64,000 nt of DNA from Propioniciclava coleopterorum (GTDB taxonomy: Bacteria; Actinomycetota; Actinomycetes; Propionibacteriales; Propionibacteriaceae). The notes under the pieces are model-generated. The model ran no database searches. It saw nothing but the letters and a program-made list of their open reading frames with translations, and was not told where the DNA came from. The DNA lies in the NCBI RefSeq assembly GCF_011393335.1, contig NZ_CP049865.1, positions 62,001 through 126,000 on the forward strand. The letters run 5' to 3'. Below, piece after piece: positions 51,415 through 60,409 of the stretch. Position 1 is the stretch's first letter; each line of letters begins with the position of its first letter. Position numbers and translations under genes: made by a program.

Positions 51415-52627
51415 CAGTCCAGCAGTTCCCGCACGGCGGCGTCCGCGAGGAGCCGGCCCGCGTCGGTGACCCGCACCGACCCGCGCTCGCGGACCAGCCA
51501 GCCGCGGCGCTCCAACCCCGGGACGCGCCGGCGTTCGGCCGGGGTGAGCACCTCCTCGGGCAGTCCCCTGCGCAGCCGCAGTTCCAGCAGGACGCGCTCG
51601 ATCCGGCGGTCCTCGGCCCCCAACCGCTCCCGGCCCGCGGCCGGCGAGTGCCCGGCCGCCAACGCGGAGCCGTAGCTGCGCGGGTGCTTGGCGTTCCAGA
51701 ACCGGACGCCGCCGACGTGGCTGTGCGCGCCCGGCCCGAACCCCCACCAGTCGTCGCCGACCCAGTAGGCCACGTTGTGCCGGCACTCGTGCCCCCGACG
51801 GCTCCAGTTGGAGACCTCGTACCAGTCCAGCCCCTGGCCGCGCAGCAGGCCGTCGGCCAGCGCGTACTTGTCGGCCAGGTCGTCCTCGTCGGGCAGCGGC
51901 AGTTCGCCGCGCTTCACCCGGGCGGCGAACCGGGTGCCGTCCTCGACGATGAGCGAGTAGGCGCTGACGTGGTCCGGGGACGCCGACAGTGCCGCCTCGA
52001 TCGACGTGCGCCAGTCCTCGACCGACTCCCCGGGGGTGCCGTAGATCAGGTCCAGGCTGACCGAGGAGAAACCGGCCGCGCGAGCCCACGCGACGGCGTC
52101 CAGGGCGCGACCGGGGTGTGGGTGCGCTCGAGCGTGGCCAGGACGTGCGGCACGGCGCTCTGCATCCCGAACGAGATCCGGGTGAAGCCGGCCTCGACGA
52201 GGCGCTCGAGGTAGGCCGGCGTCACCGAGTCGGGGTTGGCCTCGGTGGTCACCTCGGCGTCCGGGGCGAGCCCGAACCTGCCCTTGAGCGCGGTCAGCAG
52301 CCCGGCGAGTTCGGTGGCGGGCAGCAGCGTCGGCGTCCCGCCGCCGAAGAAGACGGTGCTGAACGGCCGCGGCTCGCCCAGGACGCCCGCGGCGAGGTCG
52401 ATCTCGGCGCGCACCGCGTCCAGGTAGCCGCGCTGGGACGCCCCGGGCGCGGCCCCCAGCTCCGCGGCGGTGTAGGTGTTGAAGTCGCAGTAGCCGCAGC
52501 GGGTGGCGCAGAACGGCACGTGCACGTACGCCGAGAGCCGGCGGCGTTCCTGGCCGGCCAGCGCCTCGGCCGGCAGCGCCCCGTCGGTGGGGGCCGGCTC
52601 GCCCTCGGGCAGCGCGGAGGGGCTCAT
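51414..52627 (-). pseudogene. hemW: radical SAM protein HemW (coproporphyrinogen oxidase-like), one frameshift
   Basis: Heme chaperone of the HemN-like radical SAM family. The N-terminal frame from ATG 52627 has AYVHVPFCATRCGYCDF (CxxxCxxC cluster) and VFFGGGTPTLLP. The C-terminal frame has GFSSVSLDLIYGTPGES and the HemW C-terminal domain. The frame changes at about 52110-52115; one added C on the + strand restores ERTHTPGRALDAVAWARAAG. Conserved neighbour of DUF3097 and hrcA in Actinobacteria. Confidence 0.92.
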
Positions 52628-52721
52628 CGGCTCCCCCGACCCTCGGCACGCACCCCGCCGGACGGGCGAAGCGGGCCCGTCGGGATCCGATCGGACGCCT
52701 CGGGCGCGGCCCGGTGCGCGG

Positions 52722-53561
52722 TCACGTCAGCTCCCGGACGCCGTCGCCGACCGCGGGCGGCGGGAACGGCAGCGGGAGGCCGTCCAAGGCGTGATGGCAC
52801 GCGCACTCGCCGGACGGCGCCCCGCTCACGGTGCGCGCCAGCAGGCCCTTGAGCCGCTCGATGTTGCCGGCGAAGACGGCCTTGACGTCGGCGGCGGTCA
52901 CGCCCGCCTCGCCCTCCAGGCCGGCGTCGTTGTCGGTGACGCAGGCGACCGTCGCGAAGCACATCGCCAACTCGCGGGCCACGGACGCCTCGGGCATCCC
53001 GGTCATGCCGACGACCGACCAGCCGTTGGCGGCGTGCCACTGCGACTCGGCGCGGCTGGAGAACCGCGGCCCGTTGATCACCACCAGGGTGCCGCCGTCG
53101 GTCAGCGGCGTCGCCTCGTCGGCGGCGGCCAGGAACGCTGCGCGGGTGCGGGCGCAGTACGGGTCGGCGAAGGGCACGTGCACCACCCCGCCCTCGGTCT
53201 CCCAGACGGTGTGGCCCGGGCGGTGGGTGCGATCGACGACCTGGTCCGGGACCACGAACGTGCCGGGCGGCAGTGTCGGCTGCAGCGACCCGACGGCGCA
53301 CGGCGCGAGCACCGTGGCGACCCCGAGCGCCTTGAGCGCCCACAGGTTGGCCCGGTAGTTGACCAGGTGCGGCGCGTGCTGGTGCCGCTCGCCGTGGCGC
53401 GGCAGGAACGCGACGCGGCGCCCGGCGACCTCGCCGAGCGTCACGGGCGCCGACGGCGGCCCGAACGGGGTGTCGACCTCGACGCGGACGGGGTCGGCGA
53501 AGAACGAGTAGAAGCCGGAGCCTCCGATGATCCCGATCTCGGCGCGCAGGTCGGCGCGCAT
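52722..53561 (-). CDS. mtnP: S-methyl-5'-thioadenosine phosphorylase / purine nucleoside phosphorylase family 2
   Basis: 279 residues. Phosphate-binding GIIGGSGFYSF, FLPRHGERHQHAPHLVNYRAN, RFSSRAESQ and GMTGMPEASVARELAMCFA with the CVTDND strand are MTAP motifs. MTAP releases adenine and 5-methylthioribose-1-P from the by-product of polyamine or homoserine-lactone synthesis; related enzymes act on inosine/guanosine. ATG 53561 overlaps the YciI stop by one base. Confidence 0.88.
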   Translation of the reverse strand: MRADLRAEIGIIGGSGFYSFFADPVRVEVDTPFGPPSAPVTLGEVAGRRVAFLPRHGERHQHAPHLVNYRANLWALKALGVATVLAPCAVGSLQPTLPPGTFVVPDQVVDRTHRPGHTVWETEGGVVHVPFADPYCARTRAAFLAAADEATPLTDGGTLVVINGPRFSSRAESQWHAANGWSVVGMTGMPEASVARELAMCFATVACVTDNDAGLEGEAGVTAADVKAVFAGNIERLKGLLARTVSGAPSGECACHHALDGLPLPFPPPAVGDGVRELT

Positions 53562-53863
53562 CAGCCCAGCGCGGCGAACAGCTCGCCCAGGACGGGGTTC
53601 CAGCCGCGGACGTCCACGTGCGCCACGATGCCGTTGACCTGGAACGGGTCCTCGGCCAGGCGCGCACGGGCGTCCTCCTCCGACGTGGCGCGGACGACGA
53701 TCAGGGCGGCGTCCGGGCTGCCCTCGCGCCCGGCGAGCGGGCCGGACAACACCACGGTGCCCGCGTCGGCGAGCTCGCCGAGGTGGGCGCGGTGCGAGGC
53801 GCGCACCTCGTCGCGGCGCGCGGTGTCGTCGATGTAGGTGTACTGGACGGCGAACAGGCTCAT
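53561..53863 (-). CDS. YciI family protein
   Basis: 100-residue dimeric alpha+beta barrel. MSLFAVQYTYIDDTARRDEVRASHRAHLGEL has the conserved His of the family (R-xx-H), then GTVVLSGPLAG and ARLAEDPFQVNGIVAHVDV. Function unassigned. ATG 53863 is leaderless behind TAGGAT. Confidence 0.88.
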   Translation of the reverse strand: MSLFAVQYTYIDDTARRDEVRASHRAHLGELADAGTVVLSGPLAGREGSPDAALIVVRATSEEDARARLAEDPFQVNGIVAHVDVRGWNPVLGELFAALG

Positions 53864-53919
53864 GGATCTCATCCTAGGAGCTGATGTGTGCCTCGCCGGC
53901 GCCGGGCACACTGGGTGGC

Positions 53920-54591
53920 ATGAGCATCCCGACCGGACCCTGGCAGTCCCCTGCGCCGGCCCCGAGCTCGTGGCAGCAGGGACAGTTCTCCGCGCCCGCC
54001 CCGGTGGTGATCGACCGGCGCCCCGGCGCGGTGGCCTCGTTCTTCTTCATCGGCTCGTGGCTCGCGCTGCTGTGGCTGCTGGAGGGCGTGGACGCCGTCA
54101 CCGGCGGCGCGCTCGACACCTTCGGGGTGAGCCCGCGCGACGTCACCGAACTGCCGCAGATCCTGTCGGCCCCGTTCCTGCACTTCGGGTTCAACCACCT
54201 CATCGCGAACTCCGTGCCGTTCCTGGTGCTGGGCGTGCTCGTCCGCATGACCGGACGCCGCGACTTCTGGGTCGCGACCCTGTGCTCGATCGTGGTGTCG
54301 GGCCTGGTGGCCTGGCTGGTGTCGGCGCCCTACACCGTCACGGCGGGCGCGTCCGGGCTGATCTTCGGCTGGCTCGGGTTCCTGCTGGTGCGGGGGTTGT
54401 TCGCCCGCAACTGGGTGCAGATCCTGGTCTCCGCCGCCGTGTTCGGCTTCTTCGGAGGCATGCTCTGGGGCGTGTTCCCGACCATGCCCGGCGTCTCGTG
54501 GCAGGCGCACCTGGGCGGCGTGCTCGGCGGCGTCCTGGCCGCCTGGTGGCTCACCCGCCGCGGTCGCGGCGCCGCGACCGTCCTGCGGTAG
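53920..54591 (+). CDS. rhomboid family intramembrane serine protease
   Basis: 223 residues, about six helices after a Pro/Ala/Gln-rich cytoplasmic tail. The conserved HFGFNHLIANSVPFLVLG loop, catalytic Ser in AGASGLIFGWLG and catalytic His in QAHLGGVLGG form the dyad. ATG 53920 is preferred over the longer frame at 53884. Substrates unknown. Confidence 0.92.
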   Translation: MSIPTGPWQSPAPAPSSWQQGQFSAPAPVVIDRRPGAVASFFFIGSWLALLWLLEGVDAVTGGALDTFGVSPRDVTELPQILSAPFLHFGFNHLIANSVPFLVLGVLVRMTGRRDFWVATLCSIVVSGLVAWLVSAPYTVTAGASGLIFGWLGFLLVRGLFARNWVQILVSAAVFGFFGGMLWGVFPTMPGVSWQAHLGGVLGGVLAAWWLTRRGRGAATVLR

Positions 54592-54633
54592 CCCGCGGGG
54601 CGGCGCCGGGAACCTGCGCCACAATGGGGCGCC

Positions 54634-55296
54634 ATGGGTTCCCTGATCTACAGCAATCCCCTGGCCACCCCCGACGACGTCGCAGGCTTCCGCATGGAGG
54701 GTCCCGGCGTGGTGGGCTTCCCGCGCGGCCGTCTCCGTCTGGAGAGCCTGGCGCATCCGGACGAGGGCCAGGCGGCCAACCTGGTGTTCTGGTGCGACGA
54801 GTCCTTCGGCGACGGCATCGAGATCAGCTGGGACTTCCACCCCCTCACCGAGCCGGGGCTGGCGATCCTGTTCTTCCACGCCGTGGGATCGGAGGGCCGC
54901 GACCTGTTCGACCCCTCGCTGAAGGCCCGCACCGGCCCCTACGACCAGTACCACAGCTCCGACATCGCGGCCTATCACGTGTCCTACTTCCGGCGGATGT
55001 GGCCGACCGAGCGCCGCTTCCACACCTGCAACCTGCGCAAGTCGCCCGGCTTCCACCTCGTCGCCCAGGGCGCGGACCCGCTGCCCGGCGCCCTGGACGC
55101 CGACCCGCCCTACCGCGTCCGGGTCACCGTCGCCGACGGTGACGTGAGCTTCGCCATCGACGGCCTGACCCTGTTCCGCTGGCGCGACGAGGACGCCCCG
55201 GGCGGGCCGCGCCTGGCAGGCGGCCGCGTGGGCTTCCGCCAGATGGCGCCGCTGATCGCGGAGTACGCCAACCTCGAGGTTCACCGCCTGGGCTAG
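54634..55296 (+). CDS. DUF1961 family protein
   Basis: 220 residues with an all-beta, lectin/jelly-roll-like pattern: NPLATPDDVAGFRMEGPG, NLVFWCDESFGDGIEISWDF, and YHVSYFRRMWPTERRFHTCN. DUF1961 proteins are often found with pectin or uronic-acid polysaccharide genes; here a rhamnogalacturonan-type locus begins 127 bases downstream. Possible CACAAT -10 seven bases before ATG. No signal peptide. Confidence 0.82.
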   Translation: MGSLIYSNPLATPDDVAGFRMEGPGVVGFPRGRLRLESLAHPDEGQAANLVFWCDESFGDGIEISWDFHPLTEPGLAILFFHAVGSEGRDLFDPSLKARTGPYDQYHSSDIAAYHVSYFRRMWPTERRFHTCNLRKSPGFHLVAQGADPLPGALDADPPYRVRVTVADGDVSFAIDGLTLFRWRDEDAPGGPRLAGGRVGFRQMAPLIAEYANLEVHRLG

Positions 55297-55359
55297 GCCT
55301 TTCGCGGGCACCGTCCGCGCGCGGGACCGGATCGGTTCGGATTAGTTTCGCCAGAACCC

Positions 55360-55388
55360 TTGCCAATTGGAACGTTTCATAGTTACTG
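55360..55388 (+). promoter_or_regulatory. promoter of the oligosaccharide-uptake operon
   Basis: TTGCCA (55360-55365), 17 bases, TTACTG (55383-55388). A CCAATTGG palindrome (55363-55370) overlaps the -35 and could be an operator. No regulator gene is adjacent. Confidence 0.4.
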
Positions 55389-55422
55389 TCGCCTGGTCAC
55401 CCCACACGAGAGGCGGCGCGCG

Positions 55423-56112
55423 ATGACGCGAACCACCACCCCGATCTCGCGATCAGGAACCTGGGCCGAGCGGGCCTACGAGGCCGGCAACGCCGTCCTG
55501 CTGGCGCTGCAGTTGCAGGGCCTGATGGTGCTCGGCACGCTCGCCGGCGGCGTCCTGTTCGGGCTCGCGCCCTCCCTGACGGCGGCCGCCGCCCTCGCCC
55601 GCGCCGACCGGCGCGGCGACCTCGTCCGGCCGTGGCGGGATTTCTGGCCCACCTGGCGCGCCGACCTGGTGCCCGCCACGCGCGCGGCCGCGCCGCTGGC
55701 CGGGCTCGCCCTCATCGCGGCGGCCAACCTGACCTTCGCCGCGCCGCTGGGCCTGGGGTGGGCGATCGCGTCGATCGCCGCCGCGCTCGCGATCGCGACG
55801 GCCGTCGCCTGGTTCCCGGCGCTGTACGCGCACTACGCGATGCCCTGGCCGCGCTACACGCTGCTGGCACTCGCCCTGGTGGCGCGCAAGCCGCTCGCCT
55901 CGATCATCCTGCTGTTCCTCTCCGCCGGCCTCGCCTTCCTGGCCACCTGGTCGCCCGCCATCGCGGTGTTCGTGGCCGCCGGCGCGTGGGTGCTGGTCGG
56001 CTCGCGCGTCGCGCTGAGCGCGTTCGACGAGAACGAGGAGCGGCTCGCCGACGGCCCCGAGGTGCCCGACCTCGTCGCGACGCTGCCCTCGCGCCCCCTG
56101 GATCTCTCCTAG
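55423..56112 (+). CDS. DUF624/YesL family membrane protein
   Basis: 229 residues with about five to six helices. YesL proteins precede LplA/LplB/LplC-type sugar ABC transporters in Bacillus and actinomycetes and are of unknown role. ERAYEAGNAVLLALQLQGLMVLG at the start and APSLTAAAALAR in the second loop fit the family. ATG 55423 replaces the longer frame that begins inside the promoter. First gene of a six-gene operon. Confidence 0.82.
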   Translation: MTRTTTPISRSGTWAERAYEAGNAVLLALQLQGLMVLGTLAGGVLFGLAPSLTAAAALARADRRGDLVRPWRDFWPTWRADLVPATRAAAPLAGLALIAAANLTFAAPLGLGWAIASIAAALAIATAVAWFPALYAHYAMPWPRYTLLALALVARKPLASIILLFLSAGLAFLATWSPAIAVFVAAGAWVLVGSRVALSAFDENEERLADGPEVPDLVATLPSRPLDLS

Positions 56113-56120
56113 CACGACCC

Positions 56121-56159
56121 CCTCGTCCCCCCACCAGTACGACACCTCGTCCCCCCACC
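56121..56159 (+). repeat. two 15-bp direct repeats in the YesL-binding-protein gap
   Basis: CCTCGTCCCCCCACC at 56121-56135 and 56145-56159. Pyrimidine-rich and unstructured; lies just upstream of the AAAGGA ribosome site. Confidence 0.6.
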
Positions 56160-56173
56160 GAAAGGACAACGAC

Positions 56174-57706
56174 GTGCCTACCCCCAAGAAGCTGCTCGCC
56201 GTGGCTCTGAGCGCCGCCCTCGGCGTCTCCCTGGCCGCCTGCGGCGGCGCCCCGCAACAGGCCGACACCGAGGACCTGGCCACCATCACGGTCATGGGGC
56301 CGGTCCTGGATCAGCAGGCCCCCGCCGGCGACGGCATCCTCCACAAGAAGATCGAGGAGTTCACCGGCAAGAAGCTCGCCATCACCTGGGTGCCGAACTC
56401 CGCCTACGGCGACCGCACCAACGTGACGCTGGCCGCCGACAACATCCCCGAGGTGATGGTCATCCAGGACAAGGCCCCCGGCTTCGTCCGCTCGGCGCAG
56501 GCCGGCGCGTTCTGGGACCTGACCGAGAAGCTGAACTCCGGCAAGTGGCCCCACCTCAAGGCCGAGAACGAGGCGATGCAGCTCAACGCGTCCATCAACG
56601 GCAAGAACTACGGCGTGCCGCGCCTGCGCGACCCCATGCGCACCGCGGTGATCATCCGCAAGGACTGGCTGGACAAGCTCGGGCTGCAGATGCCCGAGAC
56701 GACCGAGGACCTGTACGAGATCGCCAAGGCGTTCACCACCCAGGATCCCGACGGCAACGGCAAGGCCGACACCTACGGGCTCATCCTGCCCAAGTGGGGC
56801 GGCTACCAGAACGCGGGCCCCTACGACGTCATGGAGACCTGGTACGGCGCCCCGAACGGCTGGGGCGAGAAGGACGGCAAGCTCGTCCCCACGGTCGACA
56901 CCCCCGAGGCGCTCGAGGCCGCCAAGTTCTTCAAGAAGCTCGTCGATGAGAAGCTGGTGAACCCCGACTACGCCTCCATGGACGCCACCAAGTGGAACGA
57001 CCCGTTCGTGCAGGGCAAGGGCGGCATCATCATCGACGTCTCGTCCCGCGCCGCCGCGATCATGGGCCTGTTCAAGCAGCAGGACGCCCAGAACTTCGCC
57101 TCCTACGTCGACATGACCGGCAACCTCAAGGGCCCCGACGGCGAGAAGCGCTCCTACCCGACGCTCGGCTACGCGGGCTTCCTCGCGATCTCGCGCCAGT
57201 CGGTCCCCACCGAGGCCGAACTGGACGACATCCTCACCACGCTGGACAAGCTCGCCTCCAAGGAGGGTCAGATCCTGGAGAACAACGGCATCCAGGACGT
57301 CAGCTTCAAGGTCGACGGCGACTGGTCGGTGACCATCAAGGGCGGGGACGCCGACGTCATCAACGCCGACACCAAGTCGTTCGCGCAGCTGGGCACCAAC
57401 ACCGCCGGCTACGAGGCCTACACCGTGAAGCCGTCCACCGCGGACGAGGAGGCCTTCTACCTCAAGCGCCTCGCCATCCATGAGGAGGATATGAAGACGG
57501 CCGTGCACAACCCGGCCAACGCGCTGGTGTCGGAGACCTTCGTGTCCAAGGGCGCCCAGCTCAACCAGATCCTGGTCGACGCGCGGCTGAAGTTCATCGC
57601 CGGCCAGTTCACCGAGGACCAGTACAACGCCGAGGTGAAGCGCTGGCACGCCGAGGGCGGCGACCAGGTCATCAAGGAGATGAACGAGCTGTACGCCAAG
57701 CGTTGA
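56174..57706 (+). CDS. oligosaccharide ABC transporter substrate-binding lipoprotein (LplA/YtcQ type)
   Basis: 510 residues. Signal peptide with lipobox (VSLAACGG, lipidated Cys near residue 23), then a type I extracellular solute-binding domain: ATITVMGPVLDQQAP, MPETTEDLYEIAKAFTTQDPDGNGKADTYG. The DPDGNGKxDTYG segment is a calcium-loop-like signature seen in LplA/YtcQ proteins that bind rhamnogalacturonan or other long oligosaccharides. GTG 56174 behind AAAGGA. No ATPase is in the operon; a shared MsmX-like ATPase is expected elsewhere. Confidence 0.93.
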   Translation: MPTPKKLLAVALSAALGVSLAACGGAPQQADTEDLATITVMGPVLDQQAPAGDGILHKKIEEFTGKKLAITWVPNSAYGDRTNVTLAADNIPEVMVIQDKAPGFVRSAQAGAFWDLTEKLNSGKWPHLKAENEAMQLNASINGKNYGVPRLRDPMRTAVIIRKDWLDKLGLQMPETTEDLYEIAKAFTTQDPDGNGKADTYGLILPKWGGYQNAGPYDVMETWYGAPNGWGEKDGKLVPTVDTPEALEAAKFFKKLVDEKLVNPDYASMDATKWNDPFVQGKGGIIIDVSSRAAAIMGLFKQQDAQNFASYVDMTGNLKGPDGEKRSYPTLGYAGFLAISRQSVPTEAELDDILTTLDKLASKEGQILENNGIQDVSFKVDGDWSVTIKGGDADVINADTKSFAQLGTNTAGYEAYTVKPSTADEEAFYLKRLAIHEEDMKTAVHNPANALVSETFVSKGAQLNQILVDARLKFIAGQFTEDQYNAEVKRWHAEGGDQVIKEMNELYAKR

Positions 57707-57712
57707 CGCGCC

Positions 57713-57743
57713 CGTGGGGGACGCGCCCGGCGCGTCCCCCACG
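57713..57743 (+). promoter_or_regulatory. intercistronic hairpin between binding protein and permeases
   Basis: Perfect 13-bp stem CGTGGGGGACGCG with 5-base loop. At this position such stems usually cut or stabilise mRNA so that the binding protein is made in excess over the permeases. Confidence 0.7.
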
Positions 57744-57778
57744 ACCCTCCCCCGTCCCCTCCTGCTGAGGAGCCCCCC

Positions 57779-58801
57779 ATGGCCCAGACCATGAACCCCG
57801 ACAGCCTGGCCGAGCAGGCCCTGGCCGTCGAGGAGGTCGACAGCGACCTCGAACAGCGCCCGCGCGGTCGAAAGCGCCGCGCCCCGGCCGGCCGCCCGGT
57901 GTCAATGCGCGCCCGGTTCGTCCAGTACCGCTGGCTGTTCCTGATGCTCATCCCGGGCGTCCTCTACTTCGCGCTGTTCAAGTACCTGCCGATGTACGGC
58001 ATCACCATCGCCTTCCAGGACTTCCTGCCGTTCCTCGGCTACTCGGGCAGCCCCTGGGTCGGGCTGAAGCACTTCGAGGCGCTGTTCTCGGGGCCGGACT
58101 TCCCGCGCATCCTGGCGAACACGCTGATCCTGGCCGGGCTGCACATCGTGATCGTGTTCCCGGCGCCGATCCTCGTGGCGCTGCTGCTCAACGAGCTGCG
58201 GATCACCTGGCTCAAGCGTGCGGTGCAGAGCTCGATCTACATCCCGCACTTCCTGTCGTGGACGATCGTCGCGTCGCTGACGTTCCTGCTGTTCGGCCTG
58301 GATCCCGGGCCGATCACGAAGTTCGTCGCCGGCGCATTCGGGATGCAGGTCGACTTCCTGGCCGACCCCGAGTGGTTCCGGCCGCTGATCATCCTGCAGT
58401 CGATCTGGAAGGGCACGGGCTGGGGGACGATCATCTACCTCGCCGCGCTGACCGGCGTCGACCCGAACCTGTACGAGGCGGCCCGCATCGACGGCGCCAA
58501 CCGCTGGCGTCAGATGTGGCACGTCACGCTGCCGGCGATCCGCAGCACCGTGGTGGTGATGGCGATCCTCATGACCGGCAACCTGCTGGACACCGGCTTC
58601 GAGCAGATCTTCCTCATGACGAACTCGCTGAACCGCAGCGTGGCCGACGTCTTCGACACCTACGTGTACACGATGGGCATCACCCAGGGCATGTACTCCT
58701 ACTCCACGGCCGTCGGCCTGTTCAAGGCGCTCGTCGGCATCGTGCTCATCTTCGGCTCCAACGCACTGGCCCGGAAGTTCGGCCAGTCCGGACTCTTCTG
58801 A
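57779..58801 (+). CDS. ABC transporter permease (LplB/YteP type)
   Basis: 340 residues. A basic, charged N-terminal tail of about 45 residues is followed by six helices beginning WLFLMLIPGVLYFALFKYLPMYG. The EAA loop that contacts the ATPase is EAARIDGANRWRQMWHVTLPAI. Partner of the downstream permease. Confidence 0.93.
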   Translation: MAQTMNPDSLAEQALAVEEVDSDLEQRPRGRKRRAPAGRPVSMRARFVQYRWLFLMLIPGVLYFALFKYLPMYGITIAFQDFLPFLGYSGSPWVGLKHFEALFSGPDFPRILANTLILAGLHIVIVFPAPILVALLLNELRITWLKRAVQSSIYIPHFLSWTIVASLTFLLFGLDPGPITKFVAGAFGMQVDFLADPEWFRPLIILQSIWKGTGWGTIIYLAALTGVDPNLYEAARIDGANRWRQMWHVTLPAIRSTVVVMAILMTGNLLDTGFEQIFLMTNSLNRSVADVFDTYVYTMGITQGMYSYSTAVGLFKALVGIVLIFGSNALARKFGQSGLF

Positions 58802-58814
58802 AAGGGGCGTCGAC

Positions 58815-59690
58815 ATGGCACGCGACAACACCTACAACACGCCGGGGAGCCGGATCTTCGACTCCCTCAACGTCGTCATCCTCATCGGGCTGGCGCTGCT
58901 CACCCTGCTGCCGTTCATCTACGTGCTGGCCGGTTCGTTCGCCCAGGAGTCGGAGATCATCAACCGCGGCTTCTTCCTGTGGCCCGAGAAGCCCTACCTG
59001 GGCGCGTACGAGTTCATCTTCTCGACGAACACGTTCGTGCGCTCGCTGGTGGTGACCATCGGGGTCACCCTCGTCGGCACCCTCGTCCAGGTCGCGCTGA
59101 CGTTCCTCATGGCCTACCCGCTGTCGCGGCGCGGCCTGCCGGGACGCAACGCGCTGCTCAACCTGGTCATCTTCACGATGGTGTTCGGCGGCGGCATGAT
59201 CCCCACGTTCCTCGTGGTGAAGCAGCTCGGGCTGCTGGACTCCTACTGGGCGCTCATCCTGCCCGCGGCGATCAGCCCGTTCTACCTGATCATCGTGAAG
59301 AACTTCTTCCAGGAGCTGCCCGAGGAACTGCAGGAGGCGGCCCGGATCGACGGCTGCACCGAGATCGGGGTGTTCGCCCGGATCGTCCTGCCGCTGTCCA
59401 AGCCGATCCTGGCGACCTTCTCGCTGTTCTACGCCGTCGGCATCTGGAACGACTACATGTCGCCGCTGCTCTACATCAGCGACACCTCCAAGTGGACGCT
59501 GCAGATGTTCGTCCGGCAGGTCACCGTGTCGGCCGACGCGCTGGGCAACCTCGACCCGAACTACGTGCCGCCGGAGCAGGGGTTGAAGTTCGCGATCATC
59601 GCGGTGGCGACCCTGCCGATCCTGATGGTCTACCCGTTCCTGCAGAAGCACTTCGCCAAGGGCATGCTGATCGGCTCGGTGAAGGGGTGA
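58815..59690 (+). CDS. carbohydrate ABC transporter permease (LplC/YtcP type)
   Basis: 291 residues, six helices, starting NVVILIGLALLTLLPFIYVLAGS. The EAA loop is EAARIDGCTEIGVFARIVLPL. MIPTFLVVKQLGLLDSYWALILP is typical of YtcP/LplC. Starts 13 bases after its partner's stop, and its own stop overlaps the esterase start (GTGA). Confidence 0.94.
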   Translation: MARDNTYNTPGSRIFDSLNVVILIGLALLTLLPFIYVLAGSFAQESEIINRGFFLWPEKPYLGAYEFIFSTNTFVRSLVVTIGVTLVGTLVQVALTFLMAYPLSRRGLPGRNALLNLVIFTMVFGGGMIPTFLVVKQLGLLDSYWALILPAAISPFYLIIVKNFFQELPEELQEAARIDGCTEIGVFARIVLPLSKPILATFSLFYAVGIWNDYMSPLLYISDTSKWTLQMFVRQVTVSADALGNLDPNYVPPEQGLKFAIIAVATLPILMVYPFLQKHFAKGMLIGSVKG

Positions 59691-60409
59691 CGCGGCGCTC
59701 CCCCGCCGTCCTGCTGGGCGGCGACTCGACCGTGGCGTCCTGCCCCGCCGGCGAGACCCCCATGTCGGGCTGGGGCGCGCACCTTGCGGGACCGCTGAAC
59801 GCCCGCGTGAACCACGCCCGCGGCGCCGCCGGGCTGCCACCGGCCACCGTGGGCGTGCTCAACACCGCCAAGGGCGGCGCCACCACGGCGAGCTACCGCG
59901 AGGAGGGACTGTGGGACGCGCTGCTGCAGGCGTCCCGGCCCGGCGACACCGTCGTGCTGCAGTTCGGCCACAACGACCAGAAGCAGCCCGACGTCCTCGC
60001 CGCCCGCGGCGGGTTCAGCGACCGCCTGCGCGCCTTCGTCGCCGAGGCACGCGCCCACGGGCTCACCCCGGTGCTCGCCACCTCCGTCGAGCGACGGCAC
60101 TTCGACGGGGACACCGTCAAGGCCACGCACGGCGACTACCCGCAGGCGACCCGGGACGTCGCCGCCGACCTGGGCGTGGCCTGCATCGACCTGACGCCGC
60201 TCACGGCGGCCCGGTACGCCGAGCTCGGGCCCGAGGCGTCCCGCGCGCTGTTCACCCACTTCCCGGCGGGCGCGCATCCGCTGTACCCCGACGGCATCGC
60301 CGACGACACCCACTTCTCGTTCCCCGGCGCGCTGGAGGTGGCCGAGATGGTGGCCGCCGCCCTCGCGCCGCTGCTCACCGACCGCGCCGAGGAGGCGCCC
60401 CCCGCATGA
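59687..60409 (+). CDS. GDSL/SGNH hydrolase, rhamnogalacturonan acetylesterase-like
   Basis: 240 residues with no signal peptide. Block I LLGGDSTVAS (nucleophile Ser), block III FGHNDQKQP (oxyanion Asn), block V DDTHFSFPGALEVA (Asp-x-x-His). This set matches RhgT/YesT esterases that remove acetyl groups from rhamnogalacturonan. The cytoplasmic location implies it acts on imported oligosaccharides. GTG 59687; stop overlaps the next ATG. Confidence 0.9.
   Translation: MTRRSPAVLLGGDSTVASCPAGETPMSGWGAHLAGPLNARVNHARGAAGLPPATVGVLNTAKGGATTASYREEGLWDALLQASRPGDTVVLQFGHNDQKQPDVLAARGGFSDRLRAFVAEARAHGLTPVLATSVERRHFDGDTVKATHGDYPQATRDVAADLGVACIDLTPLTAARYAELGPEASRALFTHFPAGAHPLYPDGIADDTHFSFPGALEVAEMVAAALAPLLTDRAEEAPPA

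Noticed and set aside
52628-52721. Gap between hemW and the MTA phosphorylase gene
   Set aside because: No convincing small gene, hairpin or operator visible.
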